Origin: Rhodococcus rhodnii
GTDB lineage: Bacteria > Actinomycetota > Actinomycetes > Mycobacteriales > Pseudonocardiaceae
Assembly: GCA_000720375.1 (NCBI GenBank)
Contig: JOAA01000009.1
Location: 186,001-250,000, forward strand
Direction: 5' to 3'
Length of the DNA stretch: 64,000 nucleotides
Shown one piece after another: positions 25,156 through 33,232 of this stretch. The translations under genes were made by a program, and so were the position numbers. The number at the start of each line of letters is the position of its first letter. Positions within the stretch are counted from its first letter, which is position 1. The notes beneath the pieces are model-generated. The model ran no database searches. It saw nothing but the letters and a program-made list of their open reading frames with translations, and had not been told where the DNA came from.

Positions 25156-26248
25156 GTCCACGCGTGGCCATGGCGGTCTCCCTGGCGATCTGCAGTTCTT
25201 CGCGGGGCTGCACCGCCAGCACCGGCACTGGGGCGAACCGGGACGACAGCACGGAGTCGGTCGTCGGATTTCCGGATGGGAGGCTGGCGGGAACACCCAA
25301 CCGGCCGAGGCTCTGGCAGATCGCCTGGCGTACTTCTGGTTGATCCCAACCGATTTCCCCGGTGAACACCAAGGCGTCCACTCTGGGCAGGCTCACGGCC
25401 ATCGCGGCGAGTGCCTGGCTGACTCGCCGCGTGAAGACGTCCAGCGCGAGCTGGGCATTGGTGTCGCCCTGGGCCGACGCCCGCACCAAGTCCCTGGTGT
25501 CGCCCGAACTCGACGACATGCCAAGCAGTCCGGACCGGTGGTACAACTCGTCGCGCACTTCGTCCAGCGGCATCCGTTCCAGCAGCCAGAGCAGCATGCC
25601 GGGGTCGACACTGCCGGAACGGGTGCTCATCGGCACGCCTTCCAACGGGGTGAACCCCATCGAAGTGTCCACACTGGATCCGTCACGCACCGCGCACACC
25701 GAACACCCGCCGCCGAGGTGAGCCAGCAGCAGGCTCACGGAGCTCGCCGGCCGGTTCAGCAAGGAAGCCGCCCGACTGGTCGCCCAGGCGTAGGACAGGC
25801 CGTGGAAGCCGTACCGGCGAATGCCGAAGCGTTCCCGCCACGATGCCGGAATCGGGTATGTCGTAGCGATTTCAGGCAGGTCCGAGTGGAATGCCGTGTC
25901 CGGGCAGAGCACGTGCGGCACGTTCGGCAGCCGGTCGCGCATCCCGTTGAGGATCTCCAATGTCACCGGGACGTGCTGGGGCGCGAGATCGGCTGCGGCT
26001 TGTGCCTGTTTGCGGGCGTCGTCGTCGACCACGGTCGGGCTGCGCAGGCGCGGGCCGCCGTGGACCAGGCGGTGGCCGACGGCTGAAACCGTGGTGTCGC
26101 CGATCAATTCGTCGGCCACCGACGCCGCGGACTTGGCGTCCGGGACGGCGTCGCCGGTCTGCGAGGCGAGGACTTCCTCGGTTTCGGTGTCGATCAGGTG
26201 CAGTTTCAAGCTGTGTGATCCGGGGTTGACCGTGAGCACAACCGTCAT
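25130..26248 (-). CDS. ackA: Acetate kinase (divergent, phosphoketolase-linked)
   Basis: About 372 residues. Start at ATG 26248 is favoured because it overlaps the phosphoketolase stop in an ATGA. Family motifs are V-N-P-G-S-H-S-L-K-L, G-H-R-L-V-H-G-G, D-T-A-F-H, R-R-Y-G-F-H-G-L-S-Y, D-T-S-M-G-F-T-P-L-E-G and T-R-S-G-S-V-D-P. Differences from textbook AckA are H-S-L for S-S-S in the first loop, F-H-G-L-S-Y for F-H-G-T-S-H, and T-G-E-I-G-W for the G-I-G-E-N loop. It should convert acetyl phosphate and ADP to acetate and ATP downstream of Xfp. Kinetic consequences of the changes are unknown. Confidence 0.88.
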   Translation of the reverse strand: MTVVLTVNPGSHSLKLHLIDTETEEVLASQTGDAVPDAKSAASVADELIGDTTVSAVGHRLVHGGPRLRSPTVVDDDARKQAQAAADLAPQHVPVTLEILNGMRDRLPNVPHVLCPDTAFHSDLPEIATTYPIPASWRERFGIRRYGFHGLSYAWATSRAASLLNRPASSVSLLLAHLGGGCSVCAVRDGSSVDTSMGFTPLEGVPMSTRSGSVDPGMLLWLLERMPLDEVRDELYHRSGLLGMSSSSGDTRDLVRASAQGDTNAQLALDVFTRRVSQALAAMAVSLPRVDALVFTGEIGWDQPEVRQAICQSLGRLGVPASLPSGNPTTDSVLSSRFAPVPVLAVQPREELQIARETAMATRGRVNTSREG

Positions 26249-28506
26249 GTGGACCATCGCCATTCGGTGATCTCAGGTGGATCGGCGCCGTTTTCCCGTG
26301 CGGTCTGGAGTACCGCGTCACGTCTGGCGACGAGTGCGTCCGCGACAGGAACGCCCTTGGTGCGCCAAGCGCGCCGCACTGCGTCCGCGGCGAGGTCGTA
26401 TCGGCTCATGTTGTTGCTGACCAAGAGATCGAACGGCGTTGTCGTAGTGCCTTCTTCTCGGTATCCGTGCACATGGAACCGTTCGGGTGTGCGACGGCCG
26501 TGCAGCACTTCATGCACAGCCGATGGATAGCCGTGGAATGCCATGACGACAGGCATTTCCAGGCCGAAGCAGCGGGTGAACGCGTCGATGTCCAGGCCGT
26601 GCGGATGGCGGTCGGGTGGCGCCAACGCAAGCAGGTCAACGACATTGGCCATCCGGATGCGCAGGTCGGGCGCGTGCTCTCGCAACAGTGACACCGCGGC
26701 CAAAGTCTCCACGGTCGGCACGGTTCCGGCCGAGGCGAGCACCACTTCCGGTCGCGGGTCATCGGCCGCCCACGCCCAGACACCGGCGCCCGCACGGCAA
26801 TGCGCCTCGGCCGCGTCGAAGTCGAGCCACTGTGGATACTCCTGTTTGCTGGCCACCACCAGGTTGATCCGGCCGGTCCCGGCAAGGCAGTGCCGCATCG
26901 TGTGCAGCAAGGTGTTCACGTCCGGTGGCAGGTAGACCCGGGACACCGAGGCCTTCTTGGTGAGGATGTTGTTGATGAACCCCGGACCCTGGTGGCTGTA
27001 GCCGTTGTGCTCCTGCCGCCAGCCTTCGCTGGTCAGCAGGTAGTTCAGGCTGGCGACCGGGGCGCGCCACGGCACTTCGGCCGCCATCTTGAGGAACTTG
27101 GCGTACTGGTTGACCATCGAGTCCACAATGGCCGCGAACGCCTCGTAGCACGGGAACAGGCCGTGCCGTCCGGTGAGCAGATAACCTTGCAGGAAGCCTT
27201 GGCACAGGTGCTCGGACAACACTTCCACGACCCGGCCGCTCGGCCCGAGGTGCTCGGCGTAGCCACGCACCGGCCAGCTGAACTCGCGGTCGGTGACGTC
27301 GAGAACGGCACCGAGTTTGTTGGACTCCATCTCATCCGGGCAGAAGATCCGGAAGTCTCGGCGGTCTTCGGTGGCCCCGAACAATTCCGCCAGCCAGGAG
27401 GCGAGAACCTGGTTGGCGCTCTGCACCGACTTGCCCGGCTCGTGGACCTCGCACTGGAACTTGGCCAACGGTGGCAGGGGCAGATCACGCCGAAGCGTGC
27501 CGCCATTGGCCTGCGGCACCCGGCCGAGCCGCAGATCCTCTCTGGGCAGCAAGCCGAGCAGGTCTTCGAACGGCCGTCCGTTCTGATCGAACAACTCCTC
27601 CGGGCGGTAGGAACGCAGCCAGGATTCCAGCAGGGGGAGTTGCTCGGCGTCCAGCGGGACTTGGTGTGCGTGGAAGGTGCCGGCCAACGGTGTTCCGTGC
27701 GCGTCTCGATCAGGCAGGCCCCAGCCTTTCGGCGAACGCACGATCAGCATCGGCCGTGTCTCGGCGGTCAGCTGATCCAGAGCCTGAGCGAGCGAGAGGT
27801 CCGGATCCGTCGTCCGCTGGACGTCGACGATCGTCGGTGACCAGCCGGCGCCGAGGAAGTACGAGATCAGTTCCTCGTCGCTCATCGCGCCGTAGATCGT
27901 CGGCGAGGAGATCTTGTATCCGTTCAGGTGCAGGATCGGCAGAACCGTCCCGTCGGTCCACGGGTTGACGAACTTGTTGGCGTGCCAGGAAGCCGCTGTC
28001 GGGCCTGTCTCGGCTTCGCCGTCACCGATCAGGCACGCCACCAGCAGTTCGGGATCGTCCAATGCCGCGCCGACCGCCGTGGACAGCGCGTAACCCAGCT
28101 CACCGCCTTCGTGGATGACGCCGGGGACCTGCGGGGACAGATGGCTGGGAAACCCGCCCGGCCAGGAGAATCGCTTGATCAGCTCGGTCATTCCGGCTTC
28201 GTCGAGCGACAGCGCCGGATCGTGCAGCTGGTGAGTGCCTTCCAGCCAGAGATTCGCGTGCACGGCTGGGGCGCCGTGGCCGGGCCCGGTCACCAGCAGG
28301 GTGCGCCGACCCGTGCGGGTGACCAAGCCGTTCAATCCGTTGTAGACGTACGTGATCCCGGGACAAGTGCCCCAGTGGCCGAGCAGACGTGGCTTGATGT
28401 GCTCGGCCTTGAGCGGCTCCCGCAACAGGACGTTGTCGCGCAGATAGATCATGCACGCGGCGAGGTAGTCGCACGCGCGCCGATAGCGTTCAGCCGTTGT
28501 ACTCAC
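26245..28506 (-). CDS. xfp: Xylulose-5-phosphate/fructose-6-phosphate phosphoketolase
   Basis: 753 residues with thiamine-diphosphate and substrate motifs: G-P-G-H-G-A-P-A near residue 75, C-L-I-G-D-G-E-A-E-T-G-P near residue 160, G-Y-K-I-S-S-P-T and H-N-G-Y-S-H-Q-G-P-G-F. It splits xylulose-5-phosphate or fructose-6-phosphate with phosphate into acetyl phosphate and an aldose phosphate. The GTG start overlaps the upstream DJ-1 stop (GTGA) and its stop overlaps ackA (ATGA), so the three genes are one translationally coupled unit. The length is slightly short of the usual ~790-800. Confidence 0.95.
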   Translation of the reverse strand: MSTTAERYRRACDYLAACMIYLRDNVLLREPLKAEHIKPRLLGHWGTCPGITYVYNGLNGLVTRTGRRTLLVTGPGHGAPAVHANLWLEGTHQLHDPALSLDEAGMTELIKRFSWPGGFPSHLSPQVPGVIHEGGELGYALSTAVGAALDDPELLVACLIGDGEAETGPTAASWHANKFVNPWTDGTVLPILHLNGYKISSPTIYGAMSDEELISYFLGAGWSPTIVDVQRTTDPDLSLAQALDQLTAETRPMLIVRSPKGWGLPDRDAHGTPLAGTFHAHQVPLDAEQLPLLESWLRSYRPEELFDQNGRPFEDLLGLLPREDLRLGRVPQANGGTLRRDLPLPPLAKFQCEVHEPGKSVQSANQVLASWLAELFGATEDRRDFRIFCPDEMESNKLGAVLDVTDREFSWPVRGYAEHLGPSGRVVEVLSEHLCQGFLQGYLLTGRHGLFPCYEAFAAIVDSMVNQYAKFLKMAAEVPWRAPVASLNYLLTSEGWRQEHNGYSHQGPGFINNILTKKASVSRVYLPPDVNTLLHTMRHCLAGTGRINLVVASKQEYPQWLDFDAAEAHCRAGAGVWAWAADDPRPEVVLASAGTVPTVETLAAVSLLREHAPDLRIRMANVVDLLALAPPDRHPHGLDIDAFTRCFGLEMPVVMAFHGYPSAVHEVLHGRRTPERFHVHGYREEGTTTTPFDLLVSNNMSRYDLAADAVRRAWRTKGVPVADALVARRDAVLQTARENGADPPEITEWRWST

Positions 28507-29066
28507 GTCGTGGCGTGTTGCCGTCCTTCCGCGAACTGGGTGACGACCTCACGGCAGAACGCCGGCAGGTCGTCCGGGTTCCGGCTGGAGGTGATGTTGC
28601 CGTCGACGACCACTTCCTGGTCGATCACACGGCCGCCCGCGTTGCGGATGTCCGCGCGCACGCTGGGCCAGGACGTGAGGGTACGGCCGCGGACCACGTC
28701 GGCCTCGACCAGGGTCCACGGTCCGTGGCAGATCACACCGACCGGCTTGCCCGAGCTGACGAACGATTTGACGAACGCCACAGCGGACGCGTCCATCCGC
28801 AGCTTGTCCGGATTCGTCGTCCCGCCGGGCAACAGCAGCGCGTCGTAGTCGTCGACCGACGCCTGCGACACCTGCTTGTCCACCGGGAAGGTGTCCGCCT
28901 TCTCCGTGTCGTGGTTCATCGCCTGGATGGAACCTTCTTTGATGGACAGCAGTTCGGTGGTCGCCCCGGCCTGCTCGACCGCCTGCACGGGCTCGGTGAG
29001 CTCGACTTGTTCGACGCCGTCGGTGGCCAGTACAGCGACCCGGCGTCCGTTCAGTTCAGTGCTCAT
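28503..29066 (-). CDS. DJ-1/PfpI-family protein
   Basis: 187 residues, class I glutamine-amidotransferase-like fold. The nucleophile elbow is V-G-V-I-C-H-G-P-W with Cys followed by His; L-L-L-P-G-G-T-T-N-P-D-K-L precedes it and D-I-R-N-A-G-G follows. Members act as deglycases, chaperones or peptidases under stress. It is first in the DJ-1-xfp-ackA operon. A GTTA-N14-GGGTAG element lies just upstream. Confidence 0.9.
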   Translation of the reverse strand: MSTELNGRRVAVLATDGVEQVELTEPVQAVEQAGATTELLSIKEGSIQAMNHDTEKADTFPVDKQVSQASVDDYDALLLPGGTTNPDKLRMDASAVAFVKSFVSSGKPVGVICHGPWTLVEADVVRGRTLTSWPSVRADIRNAGGRVIDQEVVVDGNITSSRNPDDLPAFCREVVTQFAEGRQHATT

Positions 29067-29075
29067 GGCTCCCGA

Positions 29076-29099
29076 CTACCCGCGCAGTGCTGACGTAAC
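29076..29099 (-). promoter_or_regulatory. Candidate SigB/SigF-type promoter for DJ-1-xfp-ackA
   Basis: GTTA-N14-GGGTAG reading toward the DJ-1 gene, ending 9-10 bp before its ATG, so the mRNA would be almost leaderless. Confidence 0.35.
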
Positions 29100-29146
29100 C
29101 CGCGAGAACAGGTTTGACCGGCGGTGCAACGGCCGATCCTGCAGCT

Positions 29147-29461
29147 GTGACCGATGACCTCAGGGACTGCCTCGCGGCGGTGACGGCTCATCTCGGTGTC
29201 GGGCTCGAATCGTGTTGCTGGGGTTCGGATGCGCCGGCCTGGGGATATGTCGCGCTGGATCGGCGGTTGGGCGACCGGGATGTGGCGTTGCTCTGGGACG
29301 AGCGGACGGGCTGGTCGATCGCGACGGAACCGGACATCGGCAGCGACCTGGATGTCATGGCCCGGCTTGATGGTGAGGTGATCCCGCCGCCCGCAGCCGT
29401 GGCCGACTTCGTGACCACGGTGTGGGCTGAGATCACCCGCGAGCCGGCCGTCGCGATCTGA
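29147..29461 (+). CDS. DUF6292-like small protein
   Basis: About 104 residues from GTG 29147 (a TTG at 29114 is a weaker option). The D-V-A-L-L-W-D-E-R-T-G-W-S-I-A-T-E core and P-P-P-A-A-V-A-D-F-V-T-T-V segment resemble the actinobacterial DUF6292 family, of unknown function and often seen near regulatory genes. No catalytic motif or membrane segment. It is divergent from the DJ-1 operon. Confidence 0.6.
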   Translation: MTDDLRDCLAAVTAHLGVGLESCCWGSDAPAWGYVALDRRLGDRDVALLWDERTGWSIATEPDIGSDLDVMARLDGEVIPPPAAVADFVTTVWAEITREPAVAI

Positions 29462-29463
29462 GC

Positions 29464-29488
29464 GGTTGCGCACGAGCCTTCCGGGTAC
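29464..29488 (+). promoter_or_regulatory. Candidate SigB/SigF-type promoter
   Basis: GGTT-N15-GGGTAC, the best match in this region to the general-stress sigma pattern, 55 bp before the next gene. An imperfect hairpin with CCTGATT and AATCAGG arms at 29515-29538 follows it in the leader. Confidence 0.4.
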
Positions 29489-29542
29489 ACGAGAAGGCAA
29501 GACAGATCCGCACACCTGATTGGTTGGGGTGAATCAGGACCG

Positions 29543-30055
29543 ATGAGTGAGCGCAACCCGCGGCTGCAGGCCAGGCAACTGATCGGGACGATGCGTGGCG
29601 GCGACGACGAGAGCCTGGTGCTGGAGATGGCCAGGCTGAGCGCGGACCGGGCCACTGGCGGCCGGGAGTCGCACTTGATCGTCTGCGAGCTGATCTCCGC
29701 GCTGGCCGAGATGATGCTCACCGCGTCAGGGCCGTCGGAGTCCGCCGAGGAACGGGTTTATGGGCTTGAGCTGACCGGAGACGACGACAGGCAGCTCGAC
29801 ATCGACCAGACCAGTCCGCCGATCCGGGCGGCCGTGCGCGCTTTGCTGGCACAGCTGAACGACCACACCGAGGACACACTGTTCCAAGTGGACCTCGCGT
29901 TGCGTGAGCCCGAATTCAAGGTCACCATCGAGGTGTTCGTGCACGTTCTGCTGTGGACGATCGGGATGATCGAATGGTGCGACCAGCACGGCGTGGCAAG
30001 GCCCCAATGGCTTGGTGACCTTGCCTCGACTCGCTGGGGTGGCGCGGGATCCTGA
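29543..30055 (+). CDS. Hypothetical acidic cytosolic protein (170 aa)
   Basis: I do not recognise a family. The protein is helical and acidic, with an E-M-A-R-L-S-A-D-R-A-T-G-G-R-E-S-H-L-I-V-C-E-L-style amphipathic region near residues 25-60 and a C-terminal V-L-L-W-T-I-G-M-I-E-W-C-D helix. No signal peptide, membrane segment or catalytic motif. It is preceded by a stress-type promoter candidate and ends one base from the convergent STAS gene, which suggests membership in the local stress gene set. Confidence 0.7.
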   Translation: MSERNPRLQARQLIGTMRGGDDESLVLEMARLSADRATGGRESHLIVCELISALAEMMLTASGPSESAEERVYGLELTGDDDRQLDIDQTSPPIRAAVRALLAQLNDHTEDTLFQVDLALREPEFKVTIEVFVHVLLWTIGMIEWCDQHGVARPQWLGDLASTRWGGAGS

Positions 30056-30056
30056 C

Positions 30057-30449
30057 CTAGCTCGTCACCGCGTCCAGAGCGGCGGGAACGGTCTCGAAGA
30101 TGGGCAGGATGGTCAGCAGGCCGGTGATCTCCAGCGGCCGGGTGACGGTCTGCCGTGCGGCGACCATCGCCCACTTGAGGCGCTGCTCCTCCATCTGCTG
30201 ACGCAGATCGACCAGGACTGCCAGGCCGGCCGAGGACAGGAAGTCCACACCGTCCATGTCCACAACGAACCTCTTGCGCTGAGCCACTTGTTCCTGCACT
30301 GCCCGCTGGAACACCGGCGCCGTCGCCAGGTCCACGTCCCCAAGCACCCGCATCAAGGGAATGCCGCGCGGATGCGGCTGTACGTCGACAGTGAGCAACT
30401 TACTCGGTTGAGTTGTGCCACCGCCCGTTGCTGAGTCTTGAGTGCTCAC
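30057..30449 (-). CDS. STAS-domain anti-sigma factor antagonist
   Basis: About 130 residues. GGAAGGAAC precedes the GTG at 30449, which decides the start over a longer but low-complexity frame. The STAS core is L-M-R-V-L-G-D-V-D-L-A-T-A-P and V-V-D-M-D-G-V-D-F-L-S-S-A-G-L-A-V-L, with the phospho-acceptor Ser in L-S-S-A-G-L. Likely a partner-switch protein; no cognate kinase is adjacent. Confidence 0.9.
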   Translation of the reverse strand: MSTQDSATGGGTTQPSKLLTVDVQPHPRGIPLMRVLGDVDLATAPVFQRAVQEQVAQRKRFVVDMDGVDFLSSAGLAVLVDLRQQMEEQRLKWAMVAARQTVTRPLEITGLLTILPIFETVPAALDAVTS

Positions 30450-30620
30450 GGGGTTCCTTCCGGTTGTGCAACACGTCAGCGCGGCTGTGTGTTCAACCGT
30501 CGTGATGGGTTCAACCGTACGGAGCCGGTGACGGGGACACAACCTGAGAAAAAAAGTGGTTACAACTGGGCGGCCCTGGGTAACCAAACGACCGTCGATC
30601 TGTGTTCGCCCAGGTAGTGG

Positions 30621-30646
30621 GATTATTCGGGCCGACGATCGGGTAC
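30621..30646 (+). promoter_or_regulatory. Candidate SigB/SigF-type promoter for the DUF6328 gene
   Basis: GATT-N16-GGGTAC ends 9 bp before the GTG start of the next gene, so transcription would begin at or near the start codon. Confidence 0.4.
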
Positions 30647-30655
30647 ACCAACCGA

Positions 30656-31153
30656 GTGAGCGAAGCCGAAGAGTCAGAGCAGGAGCGGTTAGCCCGCAAT
30701 CTTGCGGAGCTGCTGCAGGAACTGCGTGTGGCGCAGGCAGGAGTGCAGATCCTCTTCGGATTCCTGCTGTCCATCGCGTTCACGCAGCAGTACGCCGAAG
30801 CGGACGGCTACATCAAAACCACCCACTTCATCACCGTGCTGTTCGCGACCGCGGCGACTGCTTTGCTGACCGCGCCCGCGTCATGGCATCGAGTGTTGTT
30901 CCGGGCTGGTCGGCGCGAGCACATCATCGACGTTGCCAACAAACTTGCTGTCAGCGGGCTTATCTGCCTGGCTGCGGCGGTCACCGGGACCGTGCTGCTC
31001 ATCGGGGAAGTCGTGCTCGGTGGCTGGGGTGCGATCCTCGTCGCCGTGCTGACCGCGATCGGCTTCAGCCTGCTGTGGCTCATCATTCCGTGGCGCGAGC
31101 GGGTCAACGGCGATCGGTCCTCGCCCCCGCCGATCGAGTCATCTTCGCAGTGA
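30656..31153 (+). CDS. DUF6328-family four-helix membrane protein
   Basis: About 165 residues. The conserved cytosolic start A-R-N-L-A-E-L-L-Q-E-L-R-V-A-Q-A-G-V-Q leads into L-F-G-F-L-L-S-I-A-F and four hydrophobic segments in total, as in DUF6328 proteins that are sometimes annotated as sodium:proton antiporter-like. Function unknown. GTG 30656 is chosen because the conserved domain begins just after it. Its 3' end overlaps the convergent GAF-ANTAR gene by 15 bp. Confidence 0.82.
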   Translation: MSEAEESEQERLARNLAELLQELRVAQAGVQILFGFLLSIAFTQQYAEADGYIKTTHFITVLFATAATALLTAPASWHRVLFRAGRREHIIDVANKLAVSGLICLAAAVTGTVLLIGEVVLGGWGAILVAVLTAIGFSLLWLIIPWRERVNGDRSSPPPIESSSQ

Positions 31154-31879
31154 CGCCAGCAATTCCCGTGCCACCACAACGAGTTTCGTGTTGGTGTGCT
31201 GCGATTGGTCGACCAACCGGCCGAAAGCCTCTTCGGCGGTGATTCCGTGCACGGCCATCAGCACACCTTTGGCCTGTTCGATTTCCGCACGGGACGCCAT
31301 CGCGGTGCGCAGGTTCTCGGCCACGTCTCGCATCTTGACGTAACGGCCGGCATTGCTGATGGTGGCCGCCGCTGTGGTGGTGAGCAGTTTCAGCAGCGCC
31401 TCGTCCAAGCGGTCGAAAGCGTCCACCTCGAAGCTGTAGACGTTGAGCGCGCCGATCAGCGCACTGTCCGGTCCGGCCAGTGCCAACGGTGTGGACAGAT
31501 AGGCACGCACGCCGAACCGCGTCGCGTCCACAGCGAACTTCGGCCACCGGCTGAACGCCTCTTCCCCGGACACCAGAACCGGTTCGCGGGTCCTGGCTGA
31601 CTCGAGACAAGGTCCGTCGCCCGCTGCGTACTGGTTGCTGTCCACTGTGATCGCCCACTCGTGCGACGCGGCCGCGGTCTCCGGCTTGAGTCCCGAGTGG
31701 ACGGTGATGCTCACCGCGTCCGCGCCGCCGACGACCTTGAGGGCGGCGTCCACCAACCGCTGCAGCGCCGCCCCGATCGGCTCCTCGGCGGCCAGCGCGT
31801 CCCAGAGCAGGTCGAGGTCCTCCAACGCGTCGGTCGCCTCGTCCACTCGGTCGGCCTCAGGCAGTTCATCAGCGGTCAC
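31139..31879 (-). CDS. GAF-ANTAR RNA-binding antitermination regulator
   Basis: About 246 residues from GTG 31879. A GAF sensor domain (residues ~35-170, with Y-A-A-G-D-G-P-C-L-E-S-A and V-R-A-Y-L-S-T-P-L) is followed by an ANTAR domain: A-M-A-S-R-A-E-I-E-Q-A-K-G-V-L-M-A then A-E-E-A-F-G-R-L-V-D-Q-S-Q. ANTAR domains bind paired RNA hairpins to prevent termination. The GAF ligand is unknown. Consistent with the surrounding stress gene set. Confidence 0.92.
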   Translation of the reverse strand: MTADELPEADRVDEATDALEDLDLLWDALAAEEPIGAALQRLVDAALKVVGGADAVSITVHSGLKPETAAASHEWAITVDSNQYAAGDGPCLESARTREPVLVSGEEAFSRWPKFAVDATRFGVRAYLSTPLALAGPDSALIGALNVYSFEVDAFDRLDEALLKLLTTTAAATISNAGRYVKMRDVAENLRTAMASRAEIEQAKGVLMAVHGITAEEAFGRLVDQSQHTNTKLVVVARELLASLRR

Positions 31880-31896
31880 AGCTCCATGTATACCGC

Positions 31897-31922
31897 GTGT
31901 CGAGCTGCGTGAATCTGGGTAA
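31897..31922 (+). promoter_or_regulatory. Candidate stress-type promoter
   Basis: GTGT-N16-GGGTAA, 26 bp before the next GTG start and followed by the AAAGGAGGG ribosome site. The minus-10 is one base off the usual GGGTA(C/T). Confidence 0.3.
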
Positions 31923-31947
31923 TCCAAACGGGGGAAAGGAGGGCACC

Positions 31948-32475
31948 GTGCCGGAGTCGATCGTCCGCCAAGGCCCGCGCAACGCCGTCGGGACCGTTCT
32001 CGTACTCGATCCGTCCGGGGCCGCGAGCCACGGCGAGTTGCCCGCGACCTGGCGTGAACTCACCAATCGATGGAATGTGGTCTGGTGCCGCCTGCCGGCC
32101 GACGACTCCGCGTCGCAGCTGGCGGAGTACATGCGGGGCGTGGAAGGCCCGGTGGACGTCGTCGCCTCGGGAGCGTCTTCGTCGGCTGCCATGGTGCTCG
32201 GCGACAGGTACCCCGACGTGATCCGGTCGGTCCTGCTGGTCGATCCGGCGGCGGGCGAGGCGCCGGTGGACCCGGCCACCGCCAAGATCGCCGACGAGCT
32301 GTGGATGCGCAGGGAGGCCGACCACGTCAACGCCCTGGCTGAGCAGGGCGTGCAGGTCCGGGTGATCGCCCACAGCTTCGCGGGCGACCGGGACCGGCGT
32401 GACCCACCGTTGCCGCTGGGCCATCCCGACGTGGTGAAGGTGCTGCGCGCCCAGTTGGTCAGCCAGTCCGCCTAG
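31948..32475 (+). CDS. Alpha/beta-hydrolase-like protein lacking a clear triad
   Basis: About 175 residues. AAAGGAGGG 4-5 bp upstream decides the GTG at 31948. The sequence follows an alpha/beta-hydrolase path (G-T-V-L-V-L-D-P-S-G, then V-D-V-V-A-S-G-A-S-S-S-A-A-M-V-L-G at the nucleophile elbow, V-L-L-V-D-P-A) but is shorter than usual and has no evident catalytic His. It may be a non-catalytic or reduced member. It overlaps the convergent DUF2306 gene by 17 bp. Confidence 0.65.
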   Translation: MPESIVRQGPRNAVGTVLVLDPSGAASHGELPATWRELTNRWNVVWCRLPADDSASQLAEYMRGVEGPVDVVASGASSSAAMVLGDRYPDVIRSVLLVDPAAGEAPVDPATAKIADELWMRREADHVNALAEQGVQVRVIAHSFAGDRDRRDPPLPLGHPDVVKVLRAQLVSQSA

Positions 32476-33187
32476 CCAGCATCTTCGCCTTGCGCCTGGC
32501 CACCTCGTCGCGCTGCAGCCACCACTCGGCTATCAGCAACGGGATCACCCAGCCCAGCCACGTGGTCGCGCCCGCGGACGAGTAGGTCAACAGCTTGTCG
32601 TCGCCGTGGAAGGTGGTCTCGAGCTGCGGCATCAGCGAGATCGTGAACACCACGCCCCAGATCCGGTTGGTGATGATCGACATCGTCAGCGCGAAGCTGC
32701 GGATCATCCACTTCCGGTGATCGACGAACAGCCGCTGCCGCGCCGCGCGGTAGCCCTTGTACGTGAAGATCAGCCAGAGTGGCGCCATCACCATGCCGCT
32801 GGCCAGCGCGGCCGGACCGAACGGCGTGATCACGCCGATGGCGAACGCGGTCAGGCCGGCAGGCAGCACACCACCGAACACGTAGATCCGGCCCGACAAG
32901 CGGTGGACGTGCGGGTAGCGCGTGCGCAACCACGGCCATACCTGCAGAACACACGTGATCATCGCGACCGACGCGAAGATCACGTGCACCACGAGCAACG
33001 GGTAATGCCAGGTGAACTCGGGTTGCTGGACGCGGGACTGCGCGCGGTCGCCGGTCAGGTAGGGCGGCAGTGAGAACGCGATGAAGGCGGCGGCGACGAA
33101 GCCGAGGGGCACTACCCACGGTTTACGCCACCACTTCCTGCTGGGCACTGGGCTGGGGCTGACGGTCTCGTCGAGCACGTTTGTCAT
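32459..33187 (-). CDS. DUF2306 membrane protein
   Basis: 242 residues with about six hydrophobic segments. The H-V-I-F-A-S-V-A-M-I-T-C-V-L-Q-V-W-P-W-L-R and H-V-H-R-L-S-G-R-I-Y-V-F-G-G motifs, with regularly placed His residues, match DUF2306 proteins, which may bind haem or act in redox at the membrane; function is not established. Separated by 45 bp from the SARP gene upstream on the same strand. Confidence 0.85.
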   Translation of the reverse strand: MTNVLDETVSPSPVPSRKWWRKPWVVPLGFVAAAFIAFSLPPYLTGDRAQSRVQQPEFTWHYPLLVVHVIFASVAMITCVLQVWPWLRTRYPHVHRLSGRIYVFGGVLPAGLTAFAIGVITPFGPAALASGMVMAPLWLIFTYKGYRAARQRLFVDHRKWMIRSFALTMSIITNRIWGVVFTISLMPQLETTFHGDDKLLTYSSAGATTWLGWVIPLLIAEWWLQRDEVARRKAKMLARRTG

Positions 33188-33232
33188 GGCTTGTTCCTCC
33201 CGGCCATGACGGTGACGCAGCCCGCTTACCGG

